NCBI GenBank assembly: GCA_963598415.1
Contig: CAVBUH010000058.1
Coordinates: forward strand, 17,328-81,327
Reading direction: 5' to 3'
Length of the DNA: 64,000 nucleotides
DNA from: Colimorpha_A sp900556615
GTDB lineage: Bacteria > Bacillota > Clostridia > Oscillospirales > CAG-272
Shown here piece by piece: positions 26,944-36,004 of the stretch. Position 1 is the stretch's first letter, and the number at the start of each line of letters is the position of its first letter. Below the pieces are notes generated by a model, which saw nothing but the letters and a program-made list of their open reading frames with translations, was not told the DNA's origin and searched no databases. The translations under genes and the position numbers were made by a program.

Positions 26944-27123
26944 TTAAGGCAACACCGCCGGGTGCACGGTTAATGCCTTTGTTGCACATTTGCTTGCGTC
27001 TTTTCCGTCAACCTTCACCAATTTCATCGGCAGAGGAGTCACGCTTTCCTCCTCAATTGGTATTGTCTGACGAAAAATCCGGCGGCGCAACTGTACAACA
27101 ATCATTGTGCGGTATTACCTTAA
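26944..27123 (-). repeat. Family A dispersed repeat, copy 2 (reverse)
   Basis: 180 bp, beginning TTAAGGCAACACCGCCGGGT and ending GTGCGGTATTACCTTAA. The interior (GAGGAGTCACGC, then TCCTCAATTGGTATTGTC, then TGACGAAAAATCCGGCGG) is the complement of the forward copies. Confidence 0.9.
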
Positions 27124-27194
27124 TTTTGAACAGCGATTTTGCTATGCAAAATTCGGGAAAGGAAGCTTTCGATTTATGAAGGCTATAGTCTAAA

Positions 27195-27917
27195 ATGCTT
27201 GACGAAAAAATTTTTAAAACGCTCGGTATTCTCGGGGGACTTGGTCCTATGGCAACCGTTTATTTCTATGAAATGCTTACCGAGCATACAAGGGTTTCCT
27301 GTGATCAGGAGCATATAAATATTATCATTTCAAGCCGGGCAACAACACCGGACAGAACGGCTTATATACTTGGTAAAAGTAAAGAGAATCCGCTTCCGGT
27401 TATGGTGGAGGAGGCACACCGTCTTGTCTCCGCAGGAGCTGATGTAATTGTCCTCCCCTGCAATACGGCACATTATTTTTATGATGAGCTAAGCCGTGCA
27501 ACAGGTGTTCCGATTATCAATATTATTACCGAGACGGTCTCTTATTGTCTGCAAAATGGTATGAAAAAAATCGGATTGCTTGCAACCGAAGGGACTGTCC
27601 AATCGCAGGCATACGGAAATGTATGTAAAAATTCCGGAATATCGGTTGCTTATCCCTGCCGGGAATCTCAAAAGCTGATTAACGAGATTATTTACGATGA
27701 GATTAAACAGGGAAAGGATGCCGATATGGAAAAGTTCGGAAGGGTTGCTTATGAACTCAGGGGGCAGGGGTGCGATACGCTTGTTCTCGGATGTACGGAG
27801 TTGTCTTTGCTGAAAAAAAGCGGGCATCTCGGAAAGTATTATACCGATTCTCTTGAGGTTCTTGCTGCAGTGACAATTGAGAGATGCGGAAAAACGCCGG
27901 TAGGATTTGATTTATAA
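27195..27917 (+). CDS. Aspartate/glutamate racemase family protein
   Basis: A 240-residue, cofactor-independent two-cysteine racemase. It begins with GILGGLGPMATVYFYEMLTEHT near residues 11-30. The first catalytic Cys is in VLPCNTAHYFYD near 88-99, and the second in VLGCTELSLL near 195-204. It probably interconverts L- and D-Asp or a related amino acid; the exact substrate cannot be read. The ribosome site is poor. The gene stands alone between family A copy 2 and a hairpin. Confidence 0.92.
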   Translation: MLDEKIFKTLGILGGLGPMATVYFYEMLTEHTRVSCDQEHINIIISSRATTPDRTAYILGKSKENPLPVMVEEAHRLVSAGADVIVLPCNTAHYFYDELSRATGVPIINIITETVSYCLQNGMKKIGLLATEGTVQSQAYGNVCKNSGISVAYPCRESQKLINEIIYDEIKQGKDADMEKFGRVAYELRGQGCDTLVLGCTELSLLKKSGHLGKYYTDSLEVLAAVTIERCGKTPVGFDL

Positions 27918-27921
27918 AAGA

Positions 27922-27962
27922 AAGGCGGTGTAAAAAAGTGAAACTTTTTTGAACATCGCCTT
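27922..27962 (+). terminator. Long hairpin after the racemase gene
   Basis: Nested arms AAGGCGGTGT...ACATCGCCTT and AAAAAAGT / ACTTTTTT pair almost completely around a 3-nt loop. The T run sits inside the stem rather than after it, so termination is plausible but not certain. Confidence 0.5.
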
Positions 27963-28040
27963 GAAATATTCCTTTCCGGTGTCTTGCCTAAGCGCAAGCA
28001 CAAAATCTGTTGCTTCCCGGAGCGAAGTAGGAGAAATTTG

Positions 28041-28073
28041 AAAAATCACGAACGTCTGTCCGTGATTTTTTTT
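28041..28073 (+). terminator. Intrinsic terminator
   Basis: Stem AAAAATCACG / CGTGATTTTT with a 10-nt loop followed by more T. A further AT-rich dyad (CTATAAAAA...TTTTTATAG) lies at about 28079-28106. The remaining bases before 28226 show nothing I can interpret. Confidence 0.75.
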
Positions 28074-28225
28074 GTTGGCTATAAAAAATATTAAGCTTTT
28101 TATAGCTTTCCTATTTGAAAGTTGAGTTCTCTGACTCCAAGTTGAGTTAATTGTAATTTTTGTCTTTTAGTTTAGCGGAATCTTATCTGAAATATTATAT
28201 ATCTTATCTAAGATTAGTTTTATTT

Positions 28226-28741
28226 TTATAATTTTAACCTCCTGAATTGTTTGTCTGACAGATAATAATATCCTGATTCTCCGTTTTTAATATAATGTAT
28301 CACAATTTCCCCGCTATCGGAATCGATTTCAACAATTTGCAGACGGTGCGACATGGCGTCCGACTTTGAGACTGCGGCGTCAGAAAAAATAAAGTAGGTA
28401 ATGCCGCTGTATTTTTCTTTTATGCCGGTGAAGAAGCTGCGTTCTTCGACATTGGTAAAACGAACGCCCTTTTGCTTCAGATCTACATACCTTGTTTCGT
28501 TTACGGTAACGGTTCCTTCCGCTTCGGTCGGCTTAAAGAAAAATCGGTAGAAAGATAAACTTATCGTTACGGATACCGGTTCGCCGTCTGCCGATACTGC
28601 GGTCGCTGTCGATGAAATCTTAATAGGAAAATGGTACCACACGGTAAAAACGGAAATGACTGTAATGCAAAATAAGAATAATATCTTTTTTTTATGATGT
28701 TTTAGTTTACCGAATAGTGATCGGAAGAAAGAAACCATCAT
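28226..28741 (-). CDS. Hypothetical membrane-anchored protein, 171 aa
   Basis: The ATG at 28741 has AAGGAG 6-7 bases upstream; a start five codons earlier would lie inside that ribosome site. After a basic N-terminus (KLKHHKKK) there is one membrane segment (about ILFLFCITVISVFTVWY, residues 22-40). The outer domain of about 130 residues is beta-rich. It would be anchored with the C-terminal domain outside. I do not recognise a family. It is transcribed alone, divergent from purB. Confidence 0.65.
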   Translation of the reverse strand: MMVSFFRSLFGKLKHHKKKILFLFCITVISVFTVWYHFPIKISSTATAVSADGEPVSVTISLSFYRFFFKPTEAEGTVTVNETRYVDLKQKGVRFTNVEERSFFTGIKEKYSGITYFIFSDAAVSKSDAMSHRLQIVEIDSDSGEIVIHYIKNGESGYYYLSDKQFRRLKL

Positions 28742-29093
28742 CTGTTCTCCTTGCAAATATAATTATGTTAATATGACGGAAGAAAAGGAAAGATACTGAC
28801 CCTTATCGGATTACAGAATTTATGGTGTACTTTACGATACATGGATATATCCTCCTTATATATTATTCTATCATAATTATATACTTATTTTTGTTTATTG
28901 TCAACGCTTATTTTGGCTAATAATCTTAGAGATATTAATAGAACAAGTTTAAAATTGGCATTTATTACATAAAAAGAGAAATACAACATGACTTATTTTC
29001 TTTTTTTGAGAGGAAATATTGCCTATAAATAGTGTTTATCAAGCGAAAAAAACGGGTATATTTCCGAACTTAAAGGACATATTCAGAATATTA

Positions 29094-29122
29094 TTGCAAA
29101 ATTCCGGTATATGTTGTATAAT
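29094..29122 (+). promoter_or_regulatory. Promoter for purB-purA
   Basis: TTGCAA at 29094-29099 and TATAAT at 29117-29122, spacer 17 bp, about 39 bp before the purB start. The 300 bp upstream are AT-rich and hold no recognisable gene or purine riboswitch. Confidence 0.8.
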
Positions 29123-29160
29123 AAAATGTAAAAAACAAAAATCGAGGGTTGGAGGACAAG

Positions 29161-30591
29161 ATGAAGGAATTTTATGAAAATCCCCTCTGTGTAAGATACT
29201 CGAGTGATGAGATGAAGAGAATCTTTTCTGCGGATTGCAAGTTTTCAACATGGAGAAAGCTTTGGATTGCTCTTGCTGAGAGCGAGCAGGAGCTTGGTCT
29301 TGCTATCACAAAAGAGCAGATTGAGGAAATGAAGGCGCATATCTATGATATAGATTATGATGCCGCTGCAAAATATGAGTCTGAGCTTCGCCATGATGTT
29401 ATGGCGCACGTTCGTACATACGGGGACGCTTGTCCTAATGCTAAGCCGATTATTCATCTCGGAGCAACCTCTTGTTATGTCGGGGATAATACGGATATTA
29501 TACAAATGCGCGACGCGCTTTTGCTGATAAAAAAGCTGCTTGTAAACGCAATTTCGGCGCTTGGCTCCTTTGCAGAGAAATATAAGGAGGTTCCCACTCT
29601 TGCTTATACGCATTTTCAAGCCGCTCAGCCTACTACTGTCGGCAAGCGAGCAACGCTCTGGGCGCAGGATCTGATACTTGATTTAGACAATCTCGATCAT
29701 GTTCTTTCCCGTCTGAAGCTTTTGGGCTGCAAGGGAACTACCGGAACCGGCGCAAGCTTTGTCGCTCTTTTTGACGGCGACACCGAAAAGGTAAAGCTAC
29801 TTGAAAAAAAGATTGCTGAGAAGATGGGATTCAGCGGTGCTGTTGCTGTTTCCGGACAGACTTATACAAGAAAAATCGATTATTTTGTACTTTCCGTCTT
29901 ATCGGGAATCGCACAAAGTGCTTCCAAATTTGCAGGCGATATCCGTTTGCTTTCGCATATGAAGGAGTTTGACGAGCCATTTGAGAGTAAGCAGATCGGT
30001 TCTTCCGCTATGGCATATAAGAGGAATCCCATGAGAAGTGAGCGCATTGCGTCGCTTTCAAGGTATGTTATTGCCGACACGCTCAATCCTGCTGTAACGG
30101 CAGCAACACAATGGCTTGAAAGAACCCTTGACGATTCGGCAAACCGCCGTATCAGTATTCCTGAGGCTTTTCTTGCTGTTGACGGTATCCTTTCTCTTTA
30201 TATCAATGTGATTTCCAACGGAAATGTATATCCGAAGGTTATGGAGAAGCATTTGAATGAAGAACTTCCGTTCATGGCTACCGAAAATATCATGATGTAT
30301 TGTGTCAGAAAAGGAGGAGATCGTCAGGAGCTTCATGAGGCCATAAGGGAATTGTCGGTTGCTGTTACAAAGCAGATAAAGCTGAACGGGGCAGACAATA
30401 ATCTCCTTGAATTGATTTTAAATGATAAACGCTTCGGTATTACGAAGTCTGAACTTGACGATATTCTTCATGTTCGTAACTTTATAGGAATGGCGCCAGA
30501 ACAGACAGAAGAATTTATAAACAACGAGATAGAACCTGTTCTCGCTTCCAATCGAGATTTTCTTGGTCTTGATATAAACATCCGCGTCTGA
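29161..30591 (+). CDS. purB: Adenylosuccinate lyase
   Basis: A 476-residue fumarase/aspartase superfamily enzyme. It cleaves SAICAR and adenylosuccinate, releasing fumarate, in purine synthesis. The family signature GSSAMAYKRNPMRSER is near residues 280-295 and the flexible loop Ser precedes it. HLGATSCYVGDNTD near 101-114 and YTHFQAAQPTT near 154-164 carry the catalytic His residues. The ATG at 29161 follows GGAGGACAAG; a TTG at 29149 is less likely. The next gene, purA, makes its substrate, so the pair carries IMP to AMP. Confidence 0.96.
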   Translation: MKEFYENPLCVRYSSDEMKRIFSADCKFSTWRKLWIALAESEQELGLAITKEQIEEMKAHIYDIDYDAAAKYESELRHDVMAHVRTYGDACPNAKPIIHLGATSCYVGDNTDIIQMRDALLLIKKLLVNAISALGSFAEKYKEVPTLAYTHFQAAQPTTVGKRATLWAQDLILDLDNLDHVLSRLKLLGCKGTTGTGASFVALFDGDTEKVKLLEKKIAEKMGFSGAVAVSGQTYTRKIDYFVLSVLSGIAQSASKFAGDIRLLSHMKEFDEPFESKQIGSSAMAYKRNPMRSERIASLSRYVIADTLNPAVTAATQWLERTLDDSANRRISIPEAFLAVDGILSLYINVISNGNVYPKVMEKHLNEELPFMATENIMMYCVRKGGDRQELHEAIRELSVAVTKQIKLNGADNNLLELILNDKRFGITKSELDDILHVRNFIGMAPEQTEEFINNEIEPVLASNRDFLGLDINIRV

Positions 30592-30623
30592 GATAATCGC
30601 ATAAACTGAAAGAAGGAATATTA

Positions 30624-31898
30624 ATGTTAACAGCAATTGTCGGAATTAACTGGGGAGACGAGGGAAAAGGCCGTATGGTGGATCTGCTTTCCCGAAAATT
30701 TGATATTGTTTCCCGGTATCAGGGGGGGAATAATGCCGGGCATACGGTGGTCAATGAAAAAGGAAAATTTATTCTCAATCTTCTTCCGTCAGGAATACTC
30801 AGAGACAGTACCGTAAATGTGATGGGACCGGGAATGGTGATTGACGTTGAGCATCTTTACGGAGAGGTGCAGAAGCTGCGCGACGCCGGAATTGTGATTA
30901 CGCCTGATCATTTGAAGATAAGCGACAGGGCAACCATTTGTATGCCGTATCATAAGCTTCTCGATTGTCTTGAGGAGGAACGCCTGGCAGATAAAAAATT
31001 CGGCTCAACAAGACGCGGTATAGCCCCGGTGTATGCCGATAAATATATGAAAAAGACCGTAAGAATGGGAGATTTGCTGCATCCCGAGACGCTTCCGGAA
31101 AAGCTTAACGATCTTATGGAATGGAAAAATCTCACTGTTAATAAGGGATACGGACATGATAAGATTACCCCGGAGGCGATGCTTGAGTGGCTTAATACTT
31201 ATGCCATGCCGTTTGTTCCCTATATAACCAATACGACAAAGTATCTCGGAGAGGCTGCTAAAAATGGGAAAAACATTATGTTTGAAGCGCAGCTTGGGGC
31301 GCTCCGCGATATAGACTTCGGAATATATCCTTACACTTCCTCTTCTTCTACTATCGCGGCTTACGCTCCTATCGGGGCGGGAATTCCGCAGTGCAGACTT
31401 GACGAGGTTATCGGAATTATGAAAGCATATTCGTCTTGCGTGGGTGAAGGTCCTTTTACCTGTGAACTTTTTGGAAGTGATGGGGATGCGCTTCGTGAGG
31501 CGGGAGGCGAATACGGTGCAGCGACCGGTCGGCCGAGACGTGTCGGAGGTTTTGATGCTGTGGCATCGAGATATGGAGCTCTTGTTCAGGGAGCTACTTG
31601 TATCGCAGTAACAAAACTTGATGTGCTTTCTTATCTTGAAAAAATACCGGTGTGTGTTGCCTATGAGGTAAATGGCGTCAGAACCGAGGATTTTCCGATG
31701 GGAGTCGAGCTTGCTGAAGCAAAGCCGGTTTATGAATTTTTCGACGGCTGGATGAGTGATATTTCAAGCTGCCGCAGATTTTCCGAGCTTCCCGAAAATG
31801 CTCAGAGGTATGTCCGCTATCTTGAAACTAGTGTGGGCTGTCCGGTGAAGTATGTGTCTGTCGGTGCCGAGCGCGAGCAATACATTCAGATGTTTTGA
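30624..31898 (+). CDS. purA: Adenylosuccinate synthase
   Basis: A 424-residue GTP-dependent enzyme that joins IMP and aspartate. GINWGDEGKGRMVDLLS (residues 7-23) is the IMP-binding P-loop-like motif, and GNNAGHTVVNEKGKF near 36-50, TRRGIAPVY and GPFTCEL are further family marks. Complete in length. GAAGGAA ribosome site; 32 bp after purB, so co-transcribed with it. A GC-rich hairpin follows. Confidence 0.97.
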   Translation: MLTAIVGINWGDEGKGRMVDLLSRKFDIVSRYQGGNNAGHTVVNEKGKFILNLLPSGILRDSTVNVMGPGMVIDVEHLYGEVQKLRDAGIVITPDHLKISDRATICMPYHKLLDCLEEERLADKKFGSTRRGIAPVYADKYMKKTVRMGDLLHPETLPEKLNDLMEWKNLTVNKGYGHDKITPEAMLEWLNTYAMPFVPYITNTTKYLGEAAKNGKNIMFEAQLGALRDIDFGIYPYTSSSSTIAAYAPIGAGIPQCRLDEVIGIMKAYSSCVGEGPFTCELFGSDGDALREAGGEYGAATGRPRRVGGFDAVASRYGALVQGATCIAVTKLDVLSYLEKIPVCVAYEVNGVRTEDFPMGVELAEAKPVYEFFDGWMSDISSCRRFSELPENAQRYVRYLETSVGCPVKYVSVGAEREQYIQMF

Positions 31899-31916
31899 AT
31901 TTGTTTTTTATCAGTA

Positions 31917-31943
31917 TGGGCTGTTGCTGAAAGCAACAGCCCA
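31917..31943 (+). terminator. Hairpin after purA
   Basis: A perfect 12-bp stem TGGGCTGTTGCT / AGCAACAGCCCA with a 3-nt loop. No T tract follows, so it may act as a stability hairpin or a weak terminator. Confidence 0.6.
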
Positions 31944-32070
31944 TTCAGTTTCCAGCGAATGCCGTCTATGCGTACAAGAGAGTGTAAAACCATGAACAAT
32001 CAAAAACATAAAAATTGAGCTTGTTTGTGCTGTTTTTCGGTTATTTAGCAGTCATTATATAACATTTATT

Positions 32071-32853
32071 TCATTCCTTCAGGCTTTCTTTTCTGTACAT
32101 TGCCGGAGGTAACCCGACCGCACTTTTGAATTGACGTATAAAATGAGAGAGATTATTATATCCGAGAGCTTCGGCAATAGATGCTATAGAGTCCTTACTA
32201 AAGGAGAGCGCGCTTTTGGCACTTTCGATTCTTGCGTTGATGAGGTCATCTATGGGGGCGGAACCGTACATGGATTTATAGACGCTGAAAAATCTCGATT
32301 CACTGAGATTTACTTCTTTTGCCATCTCCGCCACGGTCCAGTGATGTCCAAGGGAAGAGAATACGCTGCCTCTCAGCTTTCGCAGTCGCTCTTCTGTACC
32401 CAGGTCGATCGGTATAGCCGATTCTCCTCCGCAGGCACGTGAGAGCTTTATTAACAGTTCTGCCATTTTTAATGTCAGCATGTCGTCGCTGTTATTTTTT
32501 TCAGCATAAAATTCGGCTTCACATTCCCTGATGATTGCCGTGATAAAATCATGAGTTGCCGGATAGTAAAGCGTATCTGTTGTGATGCCGAATCGAGAGA
32601 GAAGCGGTATCAGATCACCGGATATATGAATCCAATCATGTGTAAGTGCTTGTCTGCTGATAAATTTCTGAGGAGTTTTGATATCATAGATTATACAGGC
32701 ATGGGAAGCGGTTTTTACCATTTTTCCATCGTTCAGTAATTCAACACTGTTGAAAAAATGGAGAAAAGTATATTGGGTGTGTCCGTTGGGACGATTAATG
32801 ACAAATCCTGCCTTTTCCGGCCACGCATGTCTTATAGCTTCGATTTTAAACAT
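32071..32853 (-). CDS. AraC family transcriptional regulator
   Basis: A 260-residue regulator with an N-terminal cupin-like sensor domain (about 1-150) and a C-terminal pair of helix-turn-helix motifs (about 165-258). The second one holds the family signature: ESAKSALSFSKDSIASIAEAL, then GYNNLSHFIRQFKSAVGLPP. The ATG at 32853 has GGAGG 13 bases upstream; the frame also runs 14 codons further. It diverges from a GH2 glycosidase gene and is the natural candidate to control it, probably in response to a sugar. That link is inferred from position. Confidence 0.9.
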   Translation of the reverse strand: MFKIEAIRHAWPEKAGFVINRPNGHTQYTFLHFFNSVELLNDGKMVKTASHACIIYDIKTPQKFISRQALTHDWIHISGDLIPLLSRFGITTDTLYYPATHDFITAIIRECEAEFYAEKNNSDDMLTLKMAELLIKLSRACGGESAIPIDLGTEERLRKLRGSVFSSLGHHWTVAEMAKEVNLSESRFFSVYKSMYGSAPIDDLINARIESAKSALSFSKDSIASIAEALGYNNLSHFIRQFKSAVGLPPAMYRKESLKE

Positions 32854-32885
32854 ATTATTTTTATACCTCCGGTGAGAGTAATAAG

Positions 32886-32914
32886 AGTATAACACTTGCA
32901 GTAGAATATGTCAA
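32886..32914 (-). promoter_or_regulatory. Promoter for the AraC family gene
   Basis: On the minus strand TTGACA (32909-32914) and TATACT (32886-32891) are 17 bp apart. Confidence 0.8.
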
Positions 32915-32934
32915 TAAAATCGGATATTATGTTA

Positions 32935-32963
32935 TTGAATTTTCTTTTGTAAAATACTATAAT
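32935..32963 (+). promoter_or_regulatory. Promoter for the GH2 gene
   Basis: TTGAAT (32935-32940) and TATAAT (32958-32963), spacer 17 bp. It lies back to back with the regulator promoter, leaving about 20 bp for an operator between the -35 boxes. Confidence 0.8.
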
Positions 32964-33002
32964 TAAACTGTTAAAGCAAAAAAATTATAGAGAGGATAAG
33001 AT

Positions 33003-34703
33003 ATGATTTACAGAGAAGAGCATCCAAAACCCCAATTTGAACGCAGAGATTGGATAAATTTGAACGGCGAATGGCAGTTTGAAATTGACCGTGGAAACAG
33101 CGGAGAAGAGAGAAAAATATACGCAGACGACATCACGTTGAAAAATGTGATTGTGGTGCCGTTTTGTCCGCAGAGTGAGCTTTCGGGAATAGAAGATAAG
33201 GATTTCATGAGTTCCGTATGGTATAAGCGAACCTTTGAACTTACGGAAGATCAGCTTTTTGGTCGTGTATATGCACACTTTGGCGCGGTGGATTACCTTG
33301 CGACAGTATATGTAAACGGTCAGAAATGCGGTTCTCACAAAGGAGGATATGTTTCCTTCAGAGTTGATATTACCGATGCGGTACATGCCGGAATGAATAC
33401 AGTAACGGTGCATGCCGAAGACGATGAAAGAAATCGATTGATCCCAAGGGGAAAGCAGTGTGAGGGTTATTATTCGTGCGGATGCGATTATACCCGTACC
33501 ACAGGTATCTGGCAAACCGTTTGGCTTGAATTTGTTCCTGAAACTCACATTGAAAAAGTAAAGTATTATCCCTCTGTAAGCGCCAACACGCTTACGCTGA
33601 GAGCAGAGGTCAAGGGTGCGGCACTTTTTACGGCAGAGGTTTTCTATGAAGGAAAACCGATGGGGAAGGCTTCTTCCGTTTCTTGCGGCGAGCAGATTTC
33701 TTTGACAATAACGCTTTCCGAAAAACATCTTTGGGAGGTCGGTAAAGGGGGACTGTATGATATTGTCCTTACCTATGGAGAAGATAGGGTAAAGAGCTAT
33801 TTCGGTCTGAGAAGCATTGATTATCGTGACTATAAGTTCTTTCTTAACGGAAGATCGGTTTTTCAGCGTCTTATACTCGATCAAGGATTTTATCCCGACG
33901 GCATTTATACTGCGCCGTCTGACAAGGAGCTTGAGGCTGATATTGACCGTTCAATGGCGATGGGCTTCAACGGCGCAAGACTTCATGAGAAGGTATTTGA
34001 AGAGAGATTCCTTTATCATGCCGATCGTAAGGGATATCTTGTATGGGGAGAATTTCCGAACTGGGGACTTGATCACTCTTATGCTGATTCCATATACGGA
34101 ATACTCCCCGAATGGCTTGAAGAAGTTGACCGCGACTTCAATCATCCGTCCATTGTAGGGTGGTGTCCTTTCAACGAGACTTGGGATCAGAAGGGCAGAA
34201 AGCAATACGACGATTGTTTGGCACTTGTTTATAAGGCTACCAAGGCTGCAGATCCGACACGTCCCTGTATTGATACAAGCGGAAACTATCATGTCGTTAC
34301 CGATATTTATGATGTGCATAACTACGAACAGAATCCGGAAATTTTGGCAGCACACTACGAAAAGCTTGCTCAAGACGGCACACATACCGATCACTGTGGT
34401 CATCGTCAGCACTATGACGGAAAATTGCCTTTCTTCGTCAGCGAGTATGGAGGTATACGGTGGTCGAATAAAGGAGGATGGGGATACGGAAACGCACCTC
34501 AAACAGAGGAGGAATTTCTTACCCGGCTTAAAGGGCTTACCGACGTGCTTCTTGATAACCCGAGAATGTTTGCTCTTTGCTATACACAGCTTACCGATGT
34601 GGAGCAGGAACAGAACGGACTTTATACTTACGACAGAAAGGAAAAATTCCCCGCGGAAATAATTCATCCGATTTTCTCAAGAAAAGCTAAAATTGAGGAT
34701 TAA
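33003..34703 (+). CDS. Glycoside hydrolase family 2 protein (beta-galactosidase/beta-glucuronidase-like)
   Basis: A 566-residue GH2 enzyme, shorter than LacZ and near beta-glucuronidase in size. The order is a sugar-binding jelly roll (about 1-175; starts with PQFERRDWINLNGEWQF), an immunoglobulin-like domain (about 180-270), then the TIM barrel. The acid/base Glu is in GWCPFNETWDQ near residue 392 and the nucleophile Glu in FFVSEYGG near 480. No signal peptide, so it acts inside the cell on imported glycosides. Exact sugar unknown. Likely controlled by the divergent AraC protein. A family A repeat begins at the base after the stop codon. Confidence 0.92.
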   Translation: MIYREEHPKPQFERRDWINLNGEWQFEIDRGNSGEERKIYADDITLKNVIVVPFCPQSELSGIEDKDFMSSVWYKRTFELTEDQLFGRVYAHFGAVDYLATVYVNGQKCGSHKGGYVSFRVDITDAVHAGMNTVTVHAEDDERNRLIPRGKQCEGYYSCGCDYTRTTGIWQTVWLEFVPETHIEKVKYYPSVSANTLTLRAEVKGAALFTAEVFYEGKPMGKASSVSCGEQISLTITLSEKHLWEVGKGGLYDIVLTYGEDRVKSYFGLRSIDYRDYKFFLNGRSVFQRLILDQGFYPDGIYTAPSDKELEADIDRSMAMGFNGARLHEKVFEERFLYHADRKGYLVWGEFPNWGLDHSYADSIYGILPEWLEEVDRDFNHPSIVGWCPFNETWDQKGRKQYDDCLALVYKATKAADPTRPCIDTSGNYHVVTDIYDVHNYEQNPEILAAHYEKLAQDGTHTDHCGHRQHYDGKLPFFVSEYGGIRWSNKGGWGYGNAPQTEEEFLTRLKGLTDVLLDNPRMFALCYTQLTDVEQEQNGLYTYDRKEKFPAEIIHPIFSRKAKIED

Positions 34704-34881
34704 TTAAGGCAATACCGCACAATGATTGTTGAGCAGTAGCGCCGCCGGATTTTTCGTCAGACGATATAAATTGAGGAAGCAAGAGTAACTCCTCTGTCGA
34801 CGAAATTTGTGAAGTATGACGGAAAAGCTGCAAGCAAATGTGCAATAAAGGCGTTAGCTGTGTACCCGGCGGTATTGCCTT
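34704..34881 (+). repeat. Family A dispersed repeat, copy 3 (forward)
   Basis: 178 bp, starting TTAAGGCAATACCGCACAAT and ending CGGCGGTATTGCCTT. The first T is the base immediately after the GH2 TAA stop. Confidence 0.92.
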
Positions 34882-34905
34882 CATAAGGATTTCATCATGA
34901 AAAAG

Positions 34906-34940
34906 AGGCTGTTAAAAAACTTGATGTTTTTTAACAGCCT
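34906..34940 (+). terminator. Strong hairpin downstream of GH2 and repeat A3
   Basis: A perfect 15-bp stem AGGCTGTTAAAAAAC / GTTTTTTAACAGCCT with a 5-nt loop. The following 270 bp hold only dyads and the mini repeat at 35213; I see no gene there. Confidence 0.65.
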
Positions 34941-35212
34941 TATAAATTGCGGACGAAAATTCGATATTTTTTTCGGACTTGCTCCGATTTCGGTTGGAGT
35001 AAAACCGGATGCCGCATGAATCGATAGACCGGATAAAAGGCGGACGGGAAACCGTTTATTGTCTGAACCGGTTGTTTTGTCTTGCTGTTTTACACTTCAG
35101 ATGTTTACTGTATCGGCAAAACGCTGTCTTCCTGACGGCAGGATCTGTGTAAGAGGACTTCTCATGTTCATGAGACAAATCAGGGGAAAATTCGATGCGG
35201 CGGTAAAAAGCT

Positions 35213-35278
35213 TTAAGGGAATACCGCACAATGATTATTGCACAGATGCGCCGCAAAAATAGTGCGATATTTCCTTAA
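35213..35278 (+). repeat. Family A mini-derivative, copy 4 (66 bp)
   Basis: Both termini are present (TTAAGGGAATACCGCACAAT at the left and TAGTGCGATATTTCCTTAA at the right) but the interior is reduced to about 25 bp. It is close to one large imperfect palindrome and lies just before the end of pflA. Confidence 0.75.
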
Positions 35279-35290
35279 CACTGTACCTGA

Positions 35291-36004
35291 CTACTGTAGA
35301 TATTTTGGAATCATTGCCTTCAGTCTTTGTATCGTATTATTGTCACATTCAGGCACAGCGGAAAGGGGGAACGGAATGCAGAGAGTATCATACTTTGCAG
35401 TACAGAGCTTTCTGAAAGGAAGAAGCTCAATTTTCCTCAGATTAGAATAAGGTGAAACAAGTCTGATGATTTCGGAAATTTCTTCTTCGGAATCCGTGAT
35501 TCCCGGTACAACAACATGGCGTATCCACAGTGGTACAGATAATTTTTCGGTCAGCGACAGAAATTTGAATACTTCGGATAAGCTGCCGGAACAGTACTTT
35601 CGATAAAGCTCGTCCGATATAAATTTAACATCGCATATTACGAGATCGGTAAGATTTAACAGTTCCTCCGTATATTCGTTCGCTCCGATTCCGGAGGTGT
35701 CTATGGCGGTATGTATATTGCTTCGGCGGCAGAGTGAAAAAAGATCGGCGACAAATTTACTTTGCAAAAGAGGCTCTCCTCCACTTACTGTAACGCCTCC
35801 GGAATCCCCGAAGTAGGGGATGCATCTTCTTATCTTGTGAAAAATTTCCTCTGCCGTCATCTCAAATCCGCCGGATGCTTGCCATGTTTCAGGATTATGA
35901 CAGTAAATACATCTGAGAAGACATCCCTGCATAAATACAAGATATCTAACTCCGGGACCGTCAGCAGCTCCGAGACTCTGAAGAGAACTGATTCTGCCTT
36001 TCAT
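35291..36004 (-). CDS. pflA: Pyruvate formate-lyase activating enzyme
   Basis: A 237-residue radical SAM enzyme that installs the glycyl radical on PflB. The cluster-binding cysteines are in GCLLRCIYCHNP (C28, C32, C35), and SGGEPLLQSKF carries the SAM-binding GGE motif. ATG at 36004 is immediately next to the pflB stop, so translation is probably coupled. It needs anaerobic conditions, which fits the fermentative lifestyle. Confidence 0.96.
   Translation of the reverse strand: MKGRISSLQSLGAADGPGVRYLVFMQGCLLRCIYCHNPETWQASGGFEMTAEEIFHKIRRCIPYFGDSGGVTVSGGEPLLQSKFVADLFSLCRRSNIHTAIDTSGIGANEYTEELLNLTDLVICDVKFISDELYRKYCSGSLSEVFKFLSLTEKLSVPLWIRHVVVPGITDSEEEISEIIRLVSPYSNLRKIELLPFRKLCTAKYDTLCIPFPLSAVPECDNNTIQRLKAMIPKYLQ

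Noticed and set aside
26733..27179. Open frame of 148 codons before the racemase gene
   Set aside because: It is made almost entirely of family B and family A repeats, and similar frames occur by chance in other copies of the repeats.
32985..33884. Long minus-strand frame (299 codons) opposite the GH2 gene
   Set aside because: It lies wholly inside a well-supported GH2 gene, has no ribosome site and an implausible composition; an antisense shadow.
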